A DNA stretch of 64,000 nucleotides from Mycolicibacterium boenickei (GTDB lineage: Bacteria; Actinomycetota; Actinomycetes; Mycobacteriales; Mycobacteriaceae): the NCBI RefSeq assembly GCF_010731295.1, contig NZ_AP022579.1, forward strand, positions 2,728,001 to 2,792,000, in the 5' to 3' direction. Each line of letters begins with the position of its first letter. The first letter of the stretch is position 1. The position numbers and the translations under genes were made by a program. The notes beneath the pieces were generated by a model. The model had not been told where the DNA came from, searched no databases, and saw only the letters and a program-made list of their open reading frames with translations. This document shows positions 44,552 to 53,665 of this stretch, in pieces.

Positions 44552-44596
44552 ATACACATTTACGAACAGTCTGCCGGTAACTTACCAACAGGGTGT
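44552..44596. promoter_or_regulatory. Candidate TetR operator between hydrolase and TetR genes
   Basis: GGTAA-C-TTACC at 44576-44586 is a perfect inverted repeat. ACAGTCTG at 44566-44573 matches the core of the operator at 32600. ATACAC at 44552-44557 and GTGTAT at 44592-44597 form an outer repeat that touches the TetR start. All lie in the 62-base divergent gap. Confidence 0.5.
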
Positions 44597-45202
44597 ATGG
44601 AAAACAAGAGACGTACTCAGGAAGAGCGTTCCGCGGCGACCCGCGAGGCGTTGATCTCGGCTGCCCGGCAGCTGTGGGGCGAACGCGGCTATGCCGAGGT
44701 GGGCACCCCCGAGATCGCCACTGCCGCCGGGGTGACCCGGGGCGCGATGTACCACCAATTCGCCGACAAGGCAGCGCTTTTCCTGGCTGTGGTGGAGGTC
44801 GTCGAACAGGACGTGATGGCCCGGCTGGCGACAGAGGTGGCGTCATCGGGCGCGGCGACTCCGGCCGACGCGATCCGGGCCGCGGTCGATGCCTGGCTGG
44901 AGGTGTCAGGTGATCCCGAGGTGCGGCAGCTCATCCTGCTCGATGCCCCGAGCGTGCTCGGTTGGGCCGGATTCCGCGATGTCGCCCAGCGCTATAGCCT
45001 CGGCATGACCGAGCAGCTGCTGGCCGAGGCGATCAAGGCGGGCCAGCTCGCGAAGCAGCCGGTGCGGGCGTTGGCGCACGTACTGATCGGTGCCCTCGAC
45101 GAGGCGGCCATGGCGATCGCCACCGCCGAGGACCCGAAGAAGGCCCGCCGCGAGATCAGGCAGGTGCTACGCCGCCTGATCGATGCGATGTTGACTCCCT
45201 GA
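44597..45202 (+). CDS. TetR-family regulator, divergent from alpha/beta hydrolase
   Basis: A 201-residue repressor with DNA-binding helices GTPEIATAAGVTRGAMYHQFADKAALF near residues 37-63. The ligand domain is related to that of the TetR at 31943 (ALDEAAMAIATAEDP). ATG at 44597 is preceded by a weak ribosome site; an upstream in-frame start would cover the operator. It probably represses the hydrolase at 43701. A strong bidirectional terminator follows. Confidence 0.88.
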   Translation: MENKRRTQEERSAATREALISAARQLWGERGYAEVGTPEIATAAGVTRGAMYHQFADKAALFLAVVEVVEQDVMARLATEVASSGAATPADAIRAAVDAWLEVSGDPEVRQLILLDAPSVLGWAGFRDVAQRYSLGMTEQLLAEAIKAGQLAKQPVRALAHVLIGALDEAAMAIATAEDPKKARREIRQVLRRLIDAMLTP

Positions 45203-45206
45203 GCGC

Positions 45207-45263
45207 CGAAATGGCATTCCAGCAGGAAAAGTTCGAGAACAAGCCTGCTGGAATGCCGTTTCG
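45207..45263. terminator. Bidirectional long-stem terminator
   Basis: A 20-bp stem (45207-45226 with 45244-45263) has one G-T-type mismatch and a 17-base AT-rich loop. It sits between convergent genes ending at 45202 and 45276, and can serve both strands: A/T runs flank both sides of the stem. Confidence 0.78.
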
Positions 45264-45275
45264 CGGGGTAGGCGA

Positions 45276-46466
45276 CTAACGCTCGGCGCGCTGGTAGGCC
45301 GTCACGACGGCCGCGCCGCCCAGGCCGATGTTGTGCTGCAGCGCTGCGTTGACGCCGTCGACCTGACGCTTGTCGGCGGTGCCGCGCAACTGCCAGGTCA
45401 GCTCGGAGCACTGGGCCAGGCCCGTCGCACCCAGCGGGTGGCCCTTGGAGATCAGCCCGCCGGACGGGTTGACCACCCAGCGACCGCCGTAGGTGGTGTC
45501 GTTGTTGTCGATCAGCCGCGGCGCCTCACCCTCGCCGCACAGGCCAAGGGCTTCGTACAGCAGCAGTTCGTTGGCGGAGAAGCAGTCATGCAGCTCGATG
45601 ACCTGGAAGTCTTCGGGTCCGAGGCCGGACTGCGCGTAAACCTGCTGTGCGGCTTGGACATTCATGTCGTACCCGATGATGTTGGCGGCGCTGCCGTCGA
45701 ATGTCGAGGCGAAGTCGGTGGTCATGGCCTGCCCGACGATCTCGACGGCCTGGCCGGCCAGCCCGTGCTTGTCGACGAATGCCTCGCTGGCCACGATCGC
45801 CGCGCCCGACCCGTCCGAGGTGGGGGAGCACTGCAGCTTGGTCAGCGGATCGGAGATCATCTTGGCGGCCAGGATGTCGTCGAGGGTGTACTCGTCCTGG
45901 AACTGCGCATACGGGTTGTTCACCGAATGCTTGTGGTTCTTGTAACCGATCTTCGCGAAGTGTTCGGCGGTGGTGCCGTACTTCTTCATGTGCTCGCGGC
46001 CGGCCGCGCCGAACATCCACGGTGCGACGGGGAAGGCAAACTCATCGATCTCGGCCAGCGCCTTGACATGCTTGCCCAGCGGAGATTCGCGATCCTGCGC
46101 ACCCGCCTGAAGCGAGCCGGGCTGCATCTTCTCGAAGCCCAGCGCGATCGTGCAGTCGGCCAGGCCACCGCGAATCGCCTGTGCGGCAAGGTAAAGCGCG
46201 GTCGAACCGGTGGAACAGTTGTTGTTGACGTTGACGATCGGGATGCCGGTCATGCCCAGCTCGTAGAGCGCGCGCTGGCCCGAGGTGGAATCACCCGAGC
46301 AGTACCCGACGTAGCCCTGCTGAACCTGGTCGTACGAGATGCCCGCGTCCTCGAGCGCCTTGGTGCCGGATTCGCGCGCCATGTCCGGGTAGTCCCAACC
46401 CTCGCGACGCCCTGGTTTCTCGAATTTCGTCATCCCCACACCGACGACGAACACTTTGTTAGCCAT
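45276..46466 (-). CDS. Thiolase-like lipid-transfer protein (Ltp family)
   Basis: A 396-residue thiolase-superfamily protein. The nucleophile Cys lies in [18 protein letters not shown], and the C-terminal active-site block is [17 protein letters not shown] with His. [18 protein letters not shown] is the Ltp/SCP-x block. Mycobacterial members such as Ltp1 (Rv2790c) take part in lipid or sterol side-chain metabolism. The ATG at 46466 gives the standard [15 protein letters not shown] start. A membrane protein gene on the same strand ends 15 bases upstream of it. Confidence 0.88.
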   Translation of the reverse strand: MANKVFVVGVGMTKFEKPGRREGWDYPDMARESGTKALEDAGISYDQVQQGYVGYCSGDSTSGQRALYELGMTGIPIVNVNNNCSTGSTALYLAAQAIRGGLADCTIALGFEKMQPGSLQAGAQDRESPLGKHVKALAEIDEFAFPVAPWMFGAAGREHMKKYGTTAEHFAKIGYKNHKHSVNNPYAQFQDEYTLDDILAAKMISDPLTKLQCSPTSDGSGAAIVASEAFVDKHGLAGQAVEIVGQAMTTDFASTFDGSAANIIGYDMNVQAAQQVYAQSGLGPEDFQVIELHDCFSANELLLYEALGLCGEGEAPRLIDNNDTTYGGRWVVNPSGGLISKGHPLGATGLAQCSELTWQLRGTADKRQVDGVNAALQHNIGLGGAAVVTAYQRAER

Positions 46467-46481
46467 ACGACGGAACATACT

Positions 46482-46871
46482 TCATCGCGAAATCCGGGCA
46501 ACCATCTTCAACTGGAGTTGGCGCAGCCGCACCGCCAGCGCTGCCGCGGCCAGTAGCGAGAACACTCCGAGCTGCCACCAGTCCGACGGATTGCCGCCGT
46601 CGCGGTCCAGGAAGTGGTTGACCGCGTGCAGGGTGTTGGCGACCAGGAATCCCGTCAGCACCACGGCGATCACGTCGCGCCACCAGAGCGCGAACAGCAG
46701 CGTCACGGCGATCCCGATCTGGAACACGCCCGCGTCGTGCAGAAAGTGCACGTGATTGGGCCAGTTGGCCCACTGCGCGAACGACGCCGGGTCGATCCGC
46801 ATCCACACCCCGGTGACCAGCATGCTCAACGACGCCACCACGACGGTGAACTGAATGAATTTCATCTGCAT
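46482..46871 (-). CDS. Four-helix small membrane protein
   Basis: A 129-residue protein with four hydrophobic segments (about 5-23, 46-62, 67-84, 99-116) and a basic C-terminus. It contains His-rich loops (NWPNHVHFLHDAG, NTLHAVNHFLDRDGG). The family resembles small DoxX-like or DUF membrane proteins, not identified. It is upstream of the thiolase on the same strand. Confidence 0.72.
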   Translation of the reverse strand: MQMKFIQFTVVVASLSMLVTGVWMRIDPASFAQWANWPNHVHFLHDAGVFQIGIAVTLLFALWWRDVIAVVLTGFLVANTLHAVNHFLDRDGGNPSDWWQLGVFSLLAAAALAVRLRQLQLKMVARISR

Positions 46872-46940
46872 ACCCGTCAGACGGGATAGGGGGTGCGGAT
46901 GTGACAGTCACATCCGCGGTCCGTGCCTCGTCCAAAGGGC

Positions 46941-47081
46941 ATGACCTACCTCGCCGACCATTCCCTGCTGCTGACCGTGCCCGCGTTTCTGCCCGCGGTC
47001 CTGGTGGTGCTCGTCATCTCGTACGTGGCGCGGCGAGATCGTGCTTCCGCTGACGACGACGGTGGTGTAGACCTGAAGTAG
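46941..47081 (+). CDS. 46-residue single-helix membrane protein
   Basis: A short frame with ATG after tccaaaggg. It encodes MTYLADHSLLLTVPAF, a helix PAVLVVLVISYVA and an acidic/basic tail ARRDRASADDDGGVDLK. Size and organisation match small mycobacterial membrane proteins. It lies between divergent genes and 31 bases before the DapB-like gene. Coding status is likely but not proven. Confidence 0.45.
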   Translation: MTYLADHSLLLTVPAFLPAVLVVLVISYVARRDRASADDDGGVDLK

Positions 47082-47112
47082 AACGTGTTCTAATTCTCCT
47101 CGAGGGGGGTCT

Positions 47113-48162
47113 GTGGCGCTCAAAGTCGTGCAGTGGGCAACGGGTGGGGTCGGCGTGGCCGCGATCAAGGGCGTGCTCGAACATCCCGACCTCGAACTCG
47201 TCGGCTGCCGGGTGTACTCCGACGCCAAGAACGGCAAGGACGTCGGCGAGATCATCGGCTCCGAGCCGCTCGGGGTCGCGGCCACCAACAGCACCGAGGA
47301 GATCCTCGCACTGGACGCGGACGCGGTGATCTACTCGCCGCTCATCCCCAACCCCGACGAGGTCGCGGCGCTGCTGCGCTCGGGCAAGAACGTGATCACC
47401 CCCGTCGGCTGGCTGTACCCCAGCGAGAAGCAGGCCGCACCGATGCGGGCCGCCGCGCTGGAGGGCAATGCCACGCTGCACGGCACCGGCATCGCCCCGG
47501 GCGGGATCAGCGAGAAGTTCCCACTGGTGTTGTCCGCGATGGCCACCGGGGTGAACTTCGTTCGCGCCGAGGAGTTTTCCGACCTGCGCACCTACGATGC
47601 CCCGGACGTGGTGCGCCACGTGATGGGCTTCGGCGGCACCCCGGATACCGCGCTGAGCGGCCCCATGCAGAAGATGCTCGACGGCGGCTTCATCCAGGCC
47701 GTCAAGATGGTCGTGGATCACGTCGGGTTCAAGATCGATCCGCGGATCCGCGCCACCCAGGAGATCGCGGTGGCCACCGCGCCCATCGACTCGCCGATCG
47801 GCGTGATCGAACCCGGCCAGGTCGCCGGCCGCAAGTTCCACTGGGAGGCCCTCGTCGACGGCGAACCCGTCGTGCGGGTCACGGTGAACTGGCTGATGGG
47901 CGAGGAAAACCTGGACCCCGCATGGACTTTCGGGCCGGCCGGGCAGCGCTACGAGATGGAGGTCAGGGGCAACCCGGACTTCACCGTCATCATCAAGGGG
48001 TTCCAGTCCGAGGCCGGCGAGGAGGGCCCGGAGTCCGGCGTCGTCGCCACCGCGGCGCACTGCGTCAACTCGGTGCCCGCGGTGTGTGCCGCCGCACCCG
48101 GTGTGGTGACCTACCCGGATCTGCCGTTGATCAGCGGGAAGGCTGCGCCGAAGTTGCGGTGA
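47113..48162 (+). CDS. NAD(P)H-dependent amine/diaminopimelate dehydrogenase-like protein (DapB-like fold)
   Basis: A 349-residue Rossmann-fold oxidoreductase. The N-terminal VVQWATGGVGVAAIKGVL binds NAD(P). Further blocks are NVITPVGWLYP, HGTGIAPGG and VVDHVGFKID. Mycobacteria hold several of these proteins; substrates are mostly unknown. GTG start at 47113 after gagggggg. A strong terminator at 48161-48215 overlaps the stop codon. Confidence 0.82.
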   Translation: MALKVVQWATGGVGVAAIKGVLEHPDLELVGCRVYSDAKNGKDVGEIIGSEPLGVAATNSTEEILALDADAVIYSPLIPNPDEVAALLRSGKNVITPVGWLYPSEKQAAPMRAAALEGNATLHGTGIAPGGISEKFPLVLSAMATGVNFVRAEEFSDLRTYDAPDVVRHVMGFGGTPDTALSGPMQKMLDGGFIQAVKMVVDHVGFKIDPRIRATQEIAVATAPIDSPIGVIEPGQVAGRKFHWEALVDGEPVVRVTVNWLMGEENLDPAWTFGPAGQRYEMEVRGNPDFTVIIKGFQSEAGEEGPESGVVATAAHCVNSVPAVCAAAPGVVTYPDLPLISGKAAPKLR

Positions 48163-48215
48163 GTGTTGGCTTGTGGTCGAGATATTGCGAAAATCTAGAA
48201 CACAAGCCGACACTC
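48161..48215. terminator. Bidirectional long-stem terminator
   Basis: A 15-bp stem (48161-48175 with 48201-48215, one mismatch) encloses a 25-base loop that itself can pair imperfectly (TCGAGAT with ATCTAGA). It overlaps the stop of the 47113 gene and lies just before the convergent dehydrogenase end at 48230. Confidence 0.72.
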
Positions 48216-48229
48216 GGCGTCCGTCGACC

Positions 48230-49285
48230 TCAGGGCCGCACCAGGATCCGGATCGGATTACCCTCCTGGCGCTCCAACTTGTCGATGCCGAGGGCGATGT
48301 CTTCCAGCGACACGATCTCACTGATCGAACGGGACAGATCCAAACGGCCCAGTGACACCAGCGTCGCCAGCGTGGAGATGTCGACGTTCTGGTACCCGAG
48401 ATGGCCGAGCACCTGCTTCTGGGTCAGGCCGAACATCGACGTCGGGCCGATGGTCGGTTCCTGGGCACTCATCCCGACCGCGACCAGCCGGCCGCCGACG
48501 GTCAGCTGGCCCAGCGCCTGCTCGAACGTCGACTTGAGCCCCACCGCGTCGAACGCGACGTCCAGCCCGCGGCCGCCGGTGACGTCGGCGATCTTCTCGC
48601 CCAACCGCTCGTCACCGGCGTCGAACGCGTAGTCGGCACCGAGCTCCAAGGCGCGCTCCAGCACCTCAGGTTTGATGTCGACGGCCACCACCGGTACCGC
48701 GCCCACCAGCCTGGCCAGTTGCGCGATGTGGGTGCCGACGCCACCCAGACCCCATACTCCGACCGACTCGCCGATGCCGACCTTGCCTGTGCGCACCACC
48801 GCGCCGTACGGCGTCGACACCGCATCGGCGAGGATCGCGGCCTGCTCCAGCGGCACGTTGTCCGGCACCCGGGTGAGCCCGACCGCCTGAGCCAGAGTGT
48901 ATTCGGCCCACGCCCCGTCATAGGCGAACGCCATCAACCGGATTCGCATGCAGTTGGCGATATCGCCGCGGCCGCAGTTGGGGCATTCCATGCAGGGGCG
49001 TCCGGCCGCGACGATCACGCGGTCGCCCTCGGCCCAACCCGTGACGCCCGGGCCGAGCTTGGCGATGGTGCCCGACGCCTCATGGCCCTGGGTGACCACC
49101 GGGGCCTGGGCCGGGAAGGTGCCGTTGATCAGGCTCAGGTCGGAATGGCAGATCCCGCAGAACGCGACCTTGACCAGCACCTCACCCGGGCCCGGTTTGG
49201 GAATCGGAACATCTTCCACCACAACCTTTTTGGTGTCGGCATAGAAGCGCTCCGCCCGCATGGTCGGCCCCAGATCGGATGTCAT
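48230..49285 (-). CDS. Zinc-dependent alcohol dehydrogenase
   Basis: A 351-residue MDR enzyme with both zinc sites: catalytic ligands in VAFCGICHSDLS and TQGHEASG, and structural Cys4 in CMECPNCGRGDIANC. Rossmann motif GVWGLGGVGTHIAQ. It oxidises alcohols or reduces aldehydes with NAD(P). ATG at 49285 follows a strong GGGGGAAG ribosome site, preferred over an in-frame start 15 codons upstream. It diverges from the amidotransferase gene. Confidence 0.9.
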   Translation of the reverse strand: MTSDLGPTMRAERFYADTKKVVVEDVPIPKPGPGEVLVKVAFCGICHSDLSLINGTFPAQAPVVTQGHEASGTIAKLGPGVTGWAEGDRVIVAAGRPCMECPNCGRGDIANCMRIRLMAFAYDGAWAEYTLAQAVGLTRVPDNVPLEQAAILADAVSTPYGAVVRTGKVGIGESVGVWGLGGVGTHIAQLARLVGAVPVVAVDIKPEVLERALELGADYAFDAGDERLGEKIADVTGGRGLDVAFDAVGLKSTFEQALGQLTVGGRLVAVGMSAQEPTIGPTSMFGLTQKQVLGHLGYQNVDISTLATLVSLGRLDLSRSISEIVSLEDIALGIDKLERQEGNPIRILVRP

Positions 49286-49356
49286 GGCTTCCCCCTTCGT
49301 TGCGGCTGCCCGGCTACTATCGGAAATCATGGCACTTCATCGGGTGCGCTGAGGTC

Positions 49357-50211
49357 ATGTGCCGATTGTTCGGTCTGCACGCCGGGCGCCGACTGCTTCC
49401 GGCGACTTTCTGGCTGCTGGATGCCCCCGACAACCTCGCCGAACAGAGCCGGCGCAACCCGGACGGCACCGGCCTGGGCGTATTCGGTGCCGACGGCGTC
49501 GCAGCACTGTACAAGGAGCCGGTGGCAGCGTGGCAGGACTCCGAATTCGCCACCGAGGCACACGATGTCACCGCGACGACCTTCATCGCGCACGTCCGCT
49601 ACGCCTCGACCGGGGCGCTCGATGTGGCGAACACCCATCCCTTTCTCCAGGGTGACCGGATCTTCGCGCACAACGGCGTCGTCGAAGGTCTGGACGCGCT
49701 CGACGAACGGCTGCGCGAACTCGGAGTGGCGGATCTCGTCAAAGGCCAGACCGACTCCGAACGGGTCTTCGCTCTCATCACCGCGGCCGTGCGCGCGCAC
49801 GACGCAGATGTGGGCGCGGGCATCGTCGACGCCGTTGGGTGGTTGGCCGACAATGTCCCTCTCTACGCAGTCAACCTGCTGCTCAGCACGGCCACCGACA
49901 TGTGGGCCCTGCGCTACCCGGACACCCACGACCTCTACGTGCTCGACCGCCGACACCCCGATCAGCGGCGCCTGCGCCTGCGCAGCGCCCGGATCCGCGC
50001 CGAATCCGAGCACCTGACGTCGCAGCCGTCGGTGGTGTTCGCCAGCGAACCGATGGACGGCGAGAACTGGCGGCCCCTCGCCCCCGGCGAGCTGGTGCAC
50101 GTCGACGCGGACCTGCGGATCGGCACCCGGGTCGCGTTTCCGGACCCGCCGCGCCACCTCCTGCACCGCGATGACCTGTCCGCTCAGGCCGCCGCATCGC
50201 AGCACGCCTAG
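49357..50211 (+). CDS. Class II glutamine amidotransferase (YafJ/EgtC-like)
   Basis: A 284-residue Ntn-hydrolase. Met1 removal would expose Cys2 of MCRLFGLHAG as the nucleophile. IAHVRYASTGA and NTHPFLQGDRIFAHNGVVEGL are glutaminase-domain blocks. The family includes YafJ and EgtC; the acceptor is unknown here. ATG at 49357 was chosen because it starts at the Cys2 signature. A patatin gene follows 35 bases later on the same strand. Confidence 0.88.
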   Translation: MCRLFGLHAGRRLLPATFWLLDAPDNLAEQSRRNPDGTGLGVFGADGVAALYKEPVAAWQDSEFATEAHDVTATTFIAHVRYASTGALDVANTHPFLQGDRIFAHNGVVEGLDALDERLRELGVADLVKGQTDSERVFALITAAVRAHDADVGAGIVDAVGWLADNVPLYAVNLLLSTATDMWALRYPDTHDLYVLDRRHPDQRRLRLRSARIRAESEHLTSQPSVVFASEPMDGENWRPLAPGELVHVDADLRIGTRVAFPDPPRHLLHRDDLSAQAAASQHA

Positions 50212-50246
50212 CTGCCGCTTCAGGCGCCCTGGCACACTCGACCTTC

Positions 50247-51104
50247 GTGACTTCCAAACGTGCACTGGTCCTCGCCGGTGGCGGTATCGCGGGCATTGCC
50301 TGGGAGACCGGCATCCTGCAGGGCATCGCCGACGAATCTCCCGAAACCGCCGACGCACTGCTCGCCTCCGACGTGCTGGTGGGTACGTCGGCGGGTTCGA
50401 CGGTGTCCGCTCAGCTCGGAAGCGGGCTGCGGCTGGAGGAGCTGTTCGAGCGACAGGTGGGCCCCGAATCGGCCGAACTCGATCCCGGGACGAGTATCGA
50501 CACCGTCACCGACCTGTTCGTCAAGGCCGTGCTGACACCCAACACCACCAAGGCGCAGAAGCTGCAGAGAATCGGTGCCGTGGCGCTCGACACCGCCACC
50601 ATCGACCCGGAGGTCCGGCGCAAGGTGATCGAGGCGCGCCTGCCCTCGCACGACTGGCCCGACCGGGACCTGCGGATCTCGGCCGTCGACATCGACACCG
50701 GCGAGCTGGTGACGCTGGACCGCAACTCCGGGGTGTCGCTGGTCGACGCCGTCGCTGCCAGCTGCGCGGTGCCCGCGGTGTGGCCGGTCGTGACGATCGG
50801 CGGCCGCCGGTTCATGGACGGCGGCATCGGCAGTGCGGTCAACATGGTGCTGGCCGCCGACTGCGACACCGCGGTGGCCTTGGTGCCGCAGGGCCGGGCG
50901 ACGCCGTCGCCGTTCGGTACCGGCGCGGCGCAGGAGGTCGACGGCTTCGACGGACGGTCGCTGGGAATCTTCGCCGACGACGACGCTCTGGCCGCCTTCG
51001 GCACGAACCCGCTCGACCCGGACTGCCGGGTGCCCTCGGCGCAGGCCGGTCGGGCGCAGGGCCGGCGGGTCGCAGCCGAGGTCGCCGAGTTCCTGAAGCG
51101 CTAG
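50247..51104 (+). CDS. Patatin-like phospholipase
   Basis: A 285-residue patatin. Oxyanion motif VLAGGGIAGIAWE, nucleophile Ser in VGTSAGSTV, and catalytic Asp in the FMDGGIGSAV loop. It hydrolyses acyl esters of phospholipids or other lipids. No signal peptide was found. The GTG start is at 50247. Its 3' end overlaps the convergent patatin gene by four bases. Confidence 0.9.
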   Translation: MTSKRALVLAGGGIAGIAWETGILQGIADESPETADALLASDVLVGTSAGSTVSAQLGSGLRLEELFERQVGPESAELDPGTSIDTVTDLFVKAVLTPNTTKAQKLQRIGAVALDTATIDPEVRRKVIEARLPSHDWPDRDLRISAVDIDTGELVTLDRNSGVSLVDAVAASCAVPAVWPVVTIGGRRFMDGGIGSAVNMVLAADCDTAVALVPQGRATPSPFGTGAAQEVDGFDGRSLGIFADDDALAAFGTNPLDPDCRVPSAQAGRAQGRRVAAEVAEFLKR

Positions 51105-52090
51105 CCGTCGAGCGTGCGGGCGGTCAGTTCCCGCCCCACCTCGATCACCTCGGCGGCGCGATGGAATTCCAGGCTCCGGCACGCGGTGCGCGGCACCTCG
51201 ATCAGCAGGTCGGGCGGGTAGGCGGCGAGCGTATGCCGGGCCAGCGCGGCCTGCGCGATATCGATCGTGCGGTTCATCACCTCGAAGCTGCCCAGCTTCG
51301 GCACCTCGGCCGGCTCCGGTATTTCGGGCGCATCCGGATCGTCGGCCGGGTCGTCCTCGGGATCGAGGGTGTCCTCGGCCGGGAGCGACGCCCCGAACCG
51401 GCTCAGCACCGCGCGGGCCGTCGGTCGATCCAGCATGGCCCGCACCGACGCCGTGTCCAGCACCGCCGACGTGCTGCGCATCATGCGGTTGAGCCATTCG
51501 GTGGTGGGCCGTCGCTCCGGATCCTCGGGGGTGGGCGCGGTGCCAGGGTCCCCGCCGGACAGGCTGACCGCGATGGTGAGGTCCGCGTTGACCGCGGCGA
51601 TCGGCGCCATCGGCAGCGGGTCGAGAATGCCGCCATCGCCGAGCAGCCTGCCGTTGAGGACGTGCGGCGCGATCACGCCGGGGATGGCGATCGACGCCCG
51701 GATCGCCGAGTCCAGCGGGCCGCGCTGCAGCCAGACCGACTTTCCGGCGATCAGGTCGGTCGCGACGGCCGTGTAGGGGATGGGCAACCCCTCGATCGTG
51801 GCCTCGCCGATGATCTCGCGGACCGCGTCGAGAATCTTCTCCGCACGCAGGATGCCTGCCGCGGTGATCGACGGATCCAACAGCCGCAACACCGCCCGTT
51901 GAGTCAAAGTCCGTGCCCAGTCGGCGAACTCGTCGAGCTTGCCGGCCGCATGCAACCCGCCGACCAGCGCACCCATCGATGATCCGGATACACCGACGAC
52001 CTCGTAACCGCGGTCGTGCAGCTCGTTGATCACCCCGATGTGCGCGTAGCCGCGAGCCCCACCACTGCCGAGGGCCAGAGCAACACGCAT
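51101..52090 (-). CDS. Patatin-like phospholipase (RssA/YchK-type)
   Basis: A 329-residue patatin with LALGSGGARGYAHIG (oxyanion), VSGSSMGALVGG (Ser nucleophile) and LLGDGGILDPLP (Asp). The C-terminal extension (residues about 230-329) has an acidic Asp/Pro-rich stretch. Related to RssA-type proteins in form but not in known function. ATG at 52090 begins directly before the oxyanion motif; the longer upstream frame lacks coding character. Confidence 0.9.
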   Translation of the reverse strand: MRVALALGSGGARGYAHIGVINELHDRGYEVVGVSGSSMGALVGGLHAAGKLDEFADWARTLTQRAVLRLLDPSITAAGILRAEKILDAVREIIGEATIEGLPIPYTAVATDLIAGKSVWLQRGPLDSAIRASIAIPGVIAPHVLNGRLLGDGGILDPLPMAPIAAVNADLTIAVSLSGGDPGTAPTPEDPERRPTTEWLNRMMRSTSAVLDTASVRAMLDRPTARAVLSRFGASLPAEDTLDPEDDPADDPDAPEIPEPAEVPKLGSFEVMNRTIDIAQAALARHTLAAYPPDLLIEVPRTACRSLEFHRAAEVIEVGRELTARTLDG

Positions 52091-52329
52091 AACTCCATTG
52101 TGAAGCACGTGGGGGAGATGGTCGCCACCTCGCCCCCGAAGCCCCTGGCGTCGGCAAGTCTTAGAACATGGTTTGAGACCAGCTCTGCATCCGCCGCCCG
52201 GCGATGATGCCAATTAGCATCGGTACAAGGACATTTCGGGCCGGCCCGCGCCGCCGACCCGGATGCACCGTCGAATATTCGCGGGCTGCGCAGATCCCGG
52301 CATCGGTCAACCAACAAGGGGAGAATTTT

Positions 52330-53601
52330 TTGACCACGATCGAACACACCGCGGCCGAGATCGCCCACCCGTTCGACGACGCACGTGCCCAACTGCGCGA
52401 TGCTGTCACGATCCTGGGCTACGACGACGGGATGTACGAACTGCTGGCCAACCCCCGCCGCGAGCTCACCGTCGCCGTGCCGTTGCACCGAGATTCCGGT
52501 GAGCTGGAACTGTTCATCGGACATCGCGTACAGCACAACGTCTCTCGTGGCCCGGCGAAGGGCGGCCTGCGCTATTCCGCCGACGTCACGCTCGACGAGG
52601 TGCGGGCCCTGGCGATGTGGATGACATGGAAGTGCGCCCTGCTCGATGTGCCCTACGGCGGCGCCAAAGGAGGGATCCGCGTCGATCCCCGCCGGTACAG
52701 CCGCGGCGAACTCGAGCGGATCACCCGTCGCTACACCAGCGAGATCAGTCCACTGATCGGGCCGGACCATGACATCCCCGCACCCGATGTCGGGACCGAC
52801 GAACAGACCATGGCCTGGATGATGGACACCTATTCGGCCCAGCAGGGGCACACCGTTCTCGGTGTCACCACCGGAAAGCCGGTGAGTCTCGGCGGTTCGC
52901 TGGGCCGCGCCACATCGACATCGCGCGGGGTCGTGCACGTCGCACTGGCCGCGCTGCGGTCGCGTGGCATCAAACCCCAGGGTGCCACCGCCGCAGTGCA
53001 GGGCTTCGGGAAGGTCGGTGGGCACGCGGCACGTTTCCTCGACGAGGCCGGCGTCCGCGTCGTCGCGGTATCCGACCAGTACGGCGCGGTCAGCGCCGAT
53101 ACCGGCCTCGACATCGCGGCCCTGGCGCGTCACGTAGACGACACCGGGTCGGTGCTCGGCTTCGCGGAAGCCAACGCGATCAGCAACGAAGACCTGCTCG
53201 CAGCCGAGGTCGACCTCCTGGTTCCCGCCGCCGTCGAAGGGGTGATCCACGGCGGCAATGCAGGGCAGGTCAAGGCCACCGTCGTCGTCGAGGGAGCCAA
53301 CGGGCCCACGACCCCGGAGGCGGATCGTCAGCTCAATGACGCTGGGACACTGGTGGTTCCCGACATCTTGGCCAATGCCGGCGGCGTCATCGTCTCCTAC
53401 TTCGAATGGGTGCAGGCCAATCAGGCCTACTGGTGGGGTGCCGACGAAGTCGAGGCGCGGCTGGCCGAACGCATGCTGACCGCCTGGGAGCAGGTGAGCG
53501 CCCACGCCGACAAACTCCGGCGACCGCTGCGTGCCGCCGCGACCTGCCTGGCCGTCGAACGTGTCGCCCACGCCGGCCGGCTACGCGGGCTCTACCCGTA
53601 A
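52330..53601 (+). CDS. Glu/Leu/Phe/Val dehydrogenase (glutamate dehydrogenase-like)
   Basis: A 423-residue hexameric-type dehydrogenase. RGPAKGGLRYSADVTLDEV and the catalytic Lys in LDVPYGGAKGGIRVD lie in the N-terminal domain; the NAD-binding motif VQGFGKVGGHAARF lies in the C-terminal half. It interconverts glutamate and 2-oxoglutarate or a branched-chain analogue. The start is TTG at 52330, after aggggagaat, which fits the family N-terminus better than the upstream ATG. A 240-base leader precedes it. Confidence 0.9.
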   Translation: MTTIEHTAAEIAHPFDDARAQLRDAVTILGYDDGMYELLANPRRELTVAVPLHRDSGELELFIGHRVQHNVSRGPAKGGLRYSADVTLDEVRALAMWMTWKCALLDVPYGGAKGGIRVDPRRYSRGELERITRRYTSEISPLIGPDHDIPAPDVGTDEQTMAWMMDTYSAQQGHTVLGVTTGKPVSLGGSLGRATSTSRGVVHVALAALRSRGIKPQGATAAVQGFGKVGGHAARFLDEAGVRVVAVSDQYGAVSADTGLDIAALARHVDDTGSVLGFAEANAISNEDLLAAEVDLLVPAAVEGVIHGGNAGQVKATVVVEGANGPTTPEADRQLNDAGTLVVPDILANAGGVIVSYFEWVQANQAYWWGADEVEARLAERMLTAWEQVSAHADKLRRPLRAAATCLAVERVAHAGRLRGLYP

Positions 53602-53665
53602 GGTCGCGATCCGCATACGGCCATTCCGATGGATCCGCGAAACGGGATCGACAACACTGGGTGCC

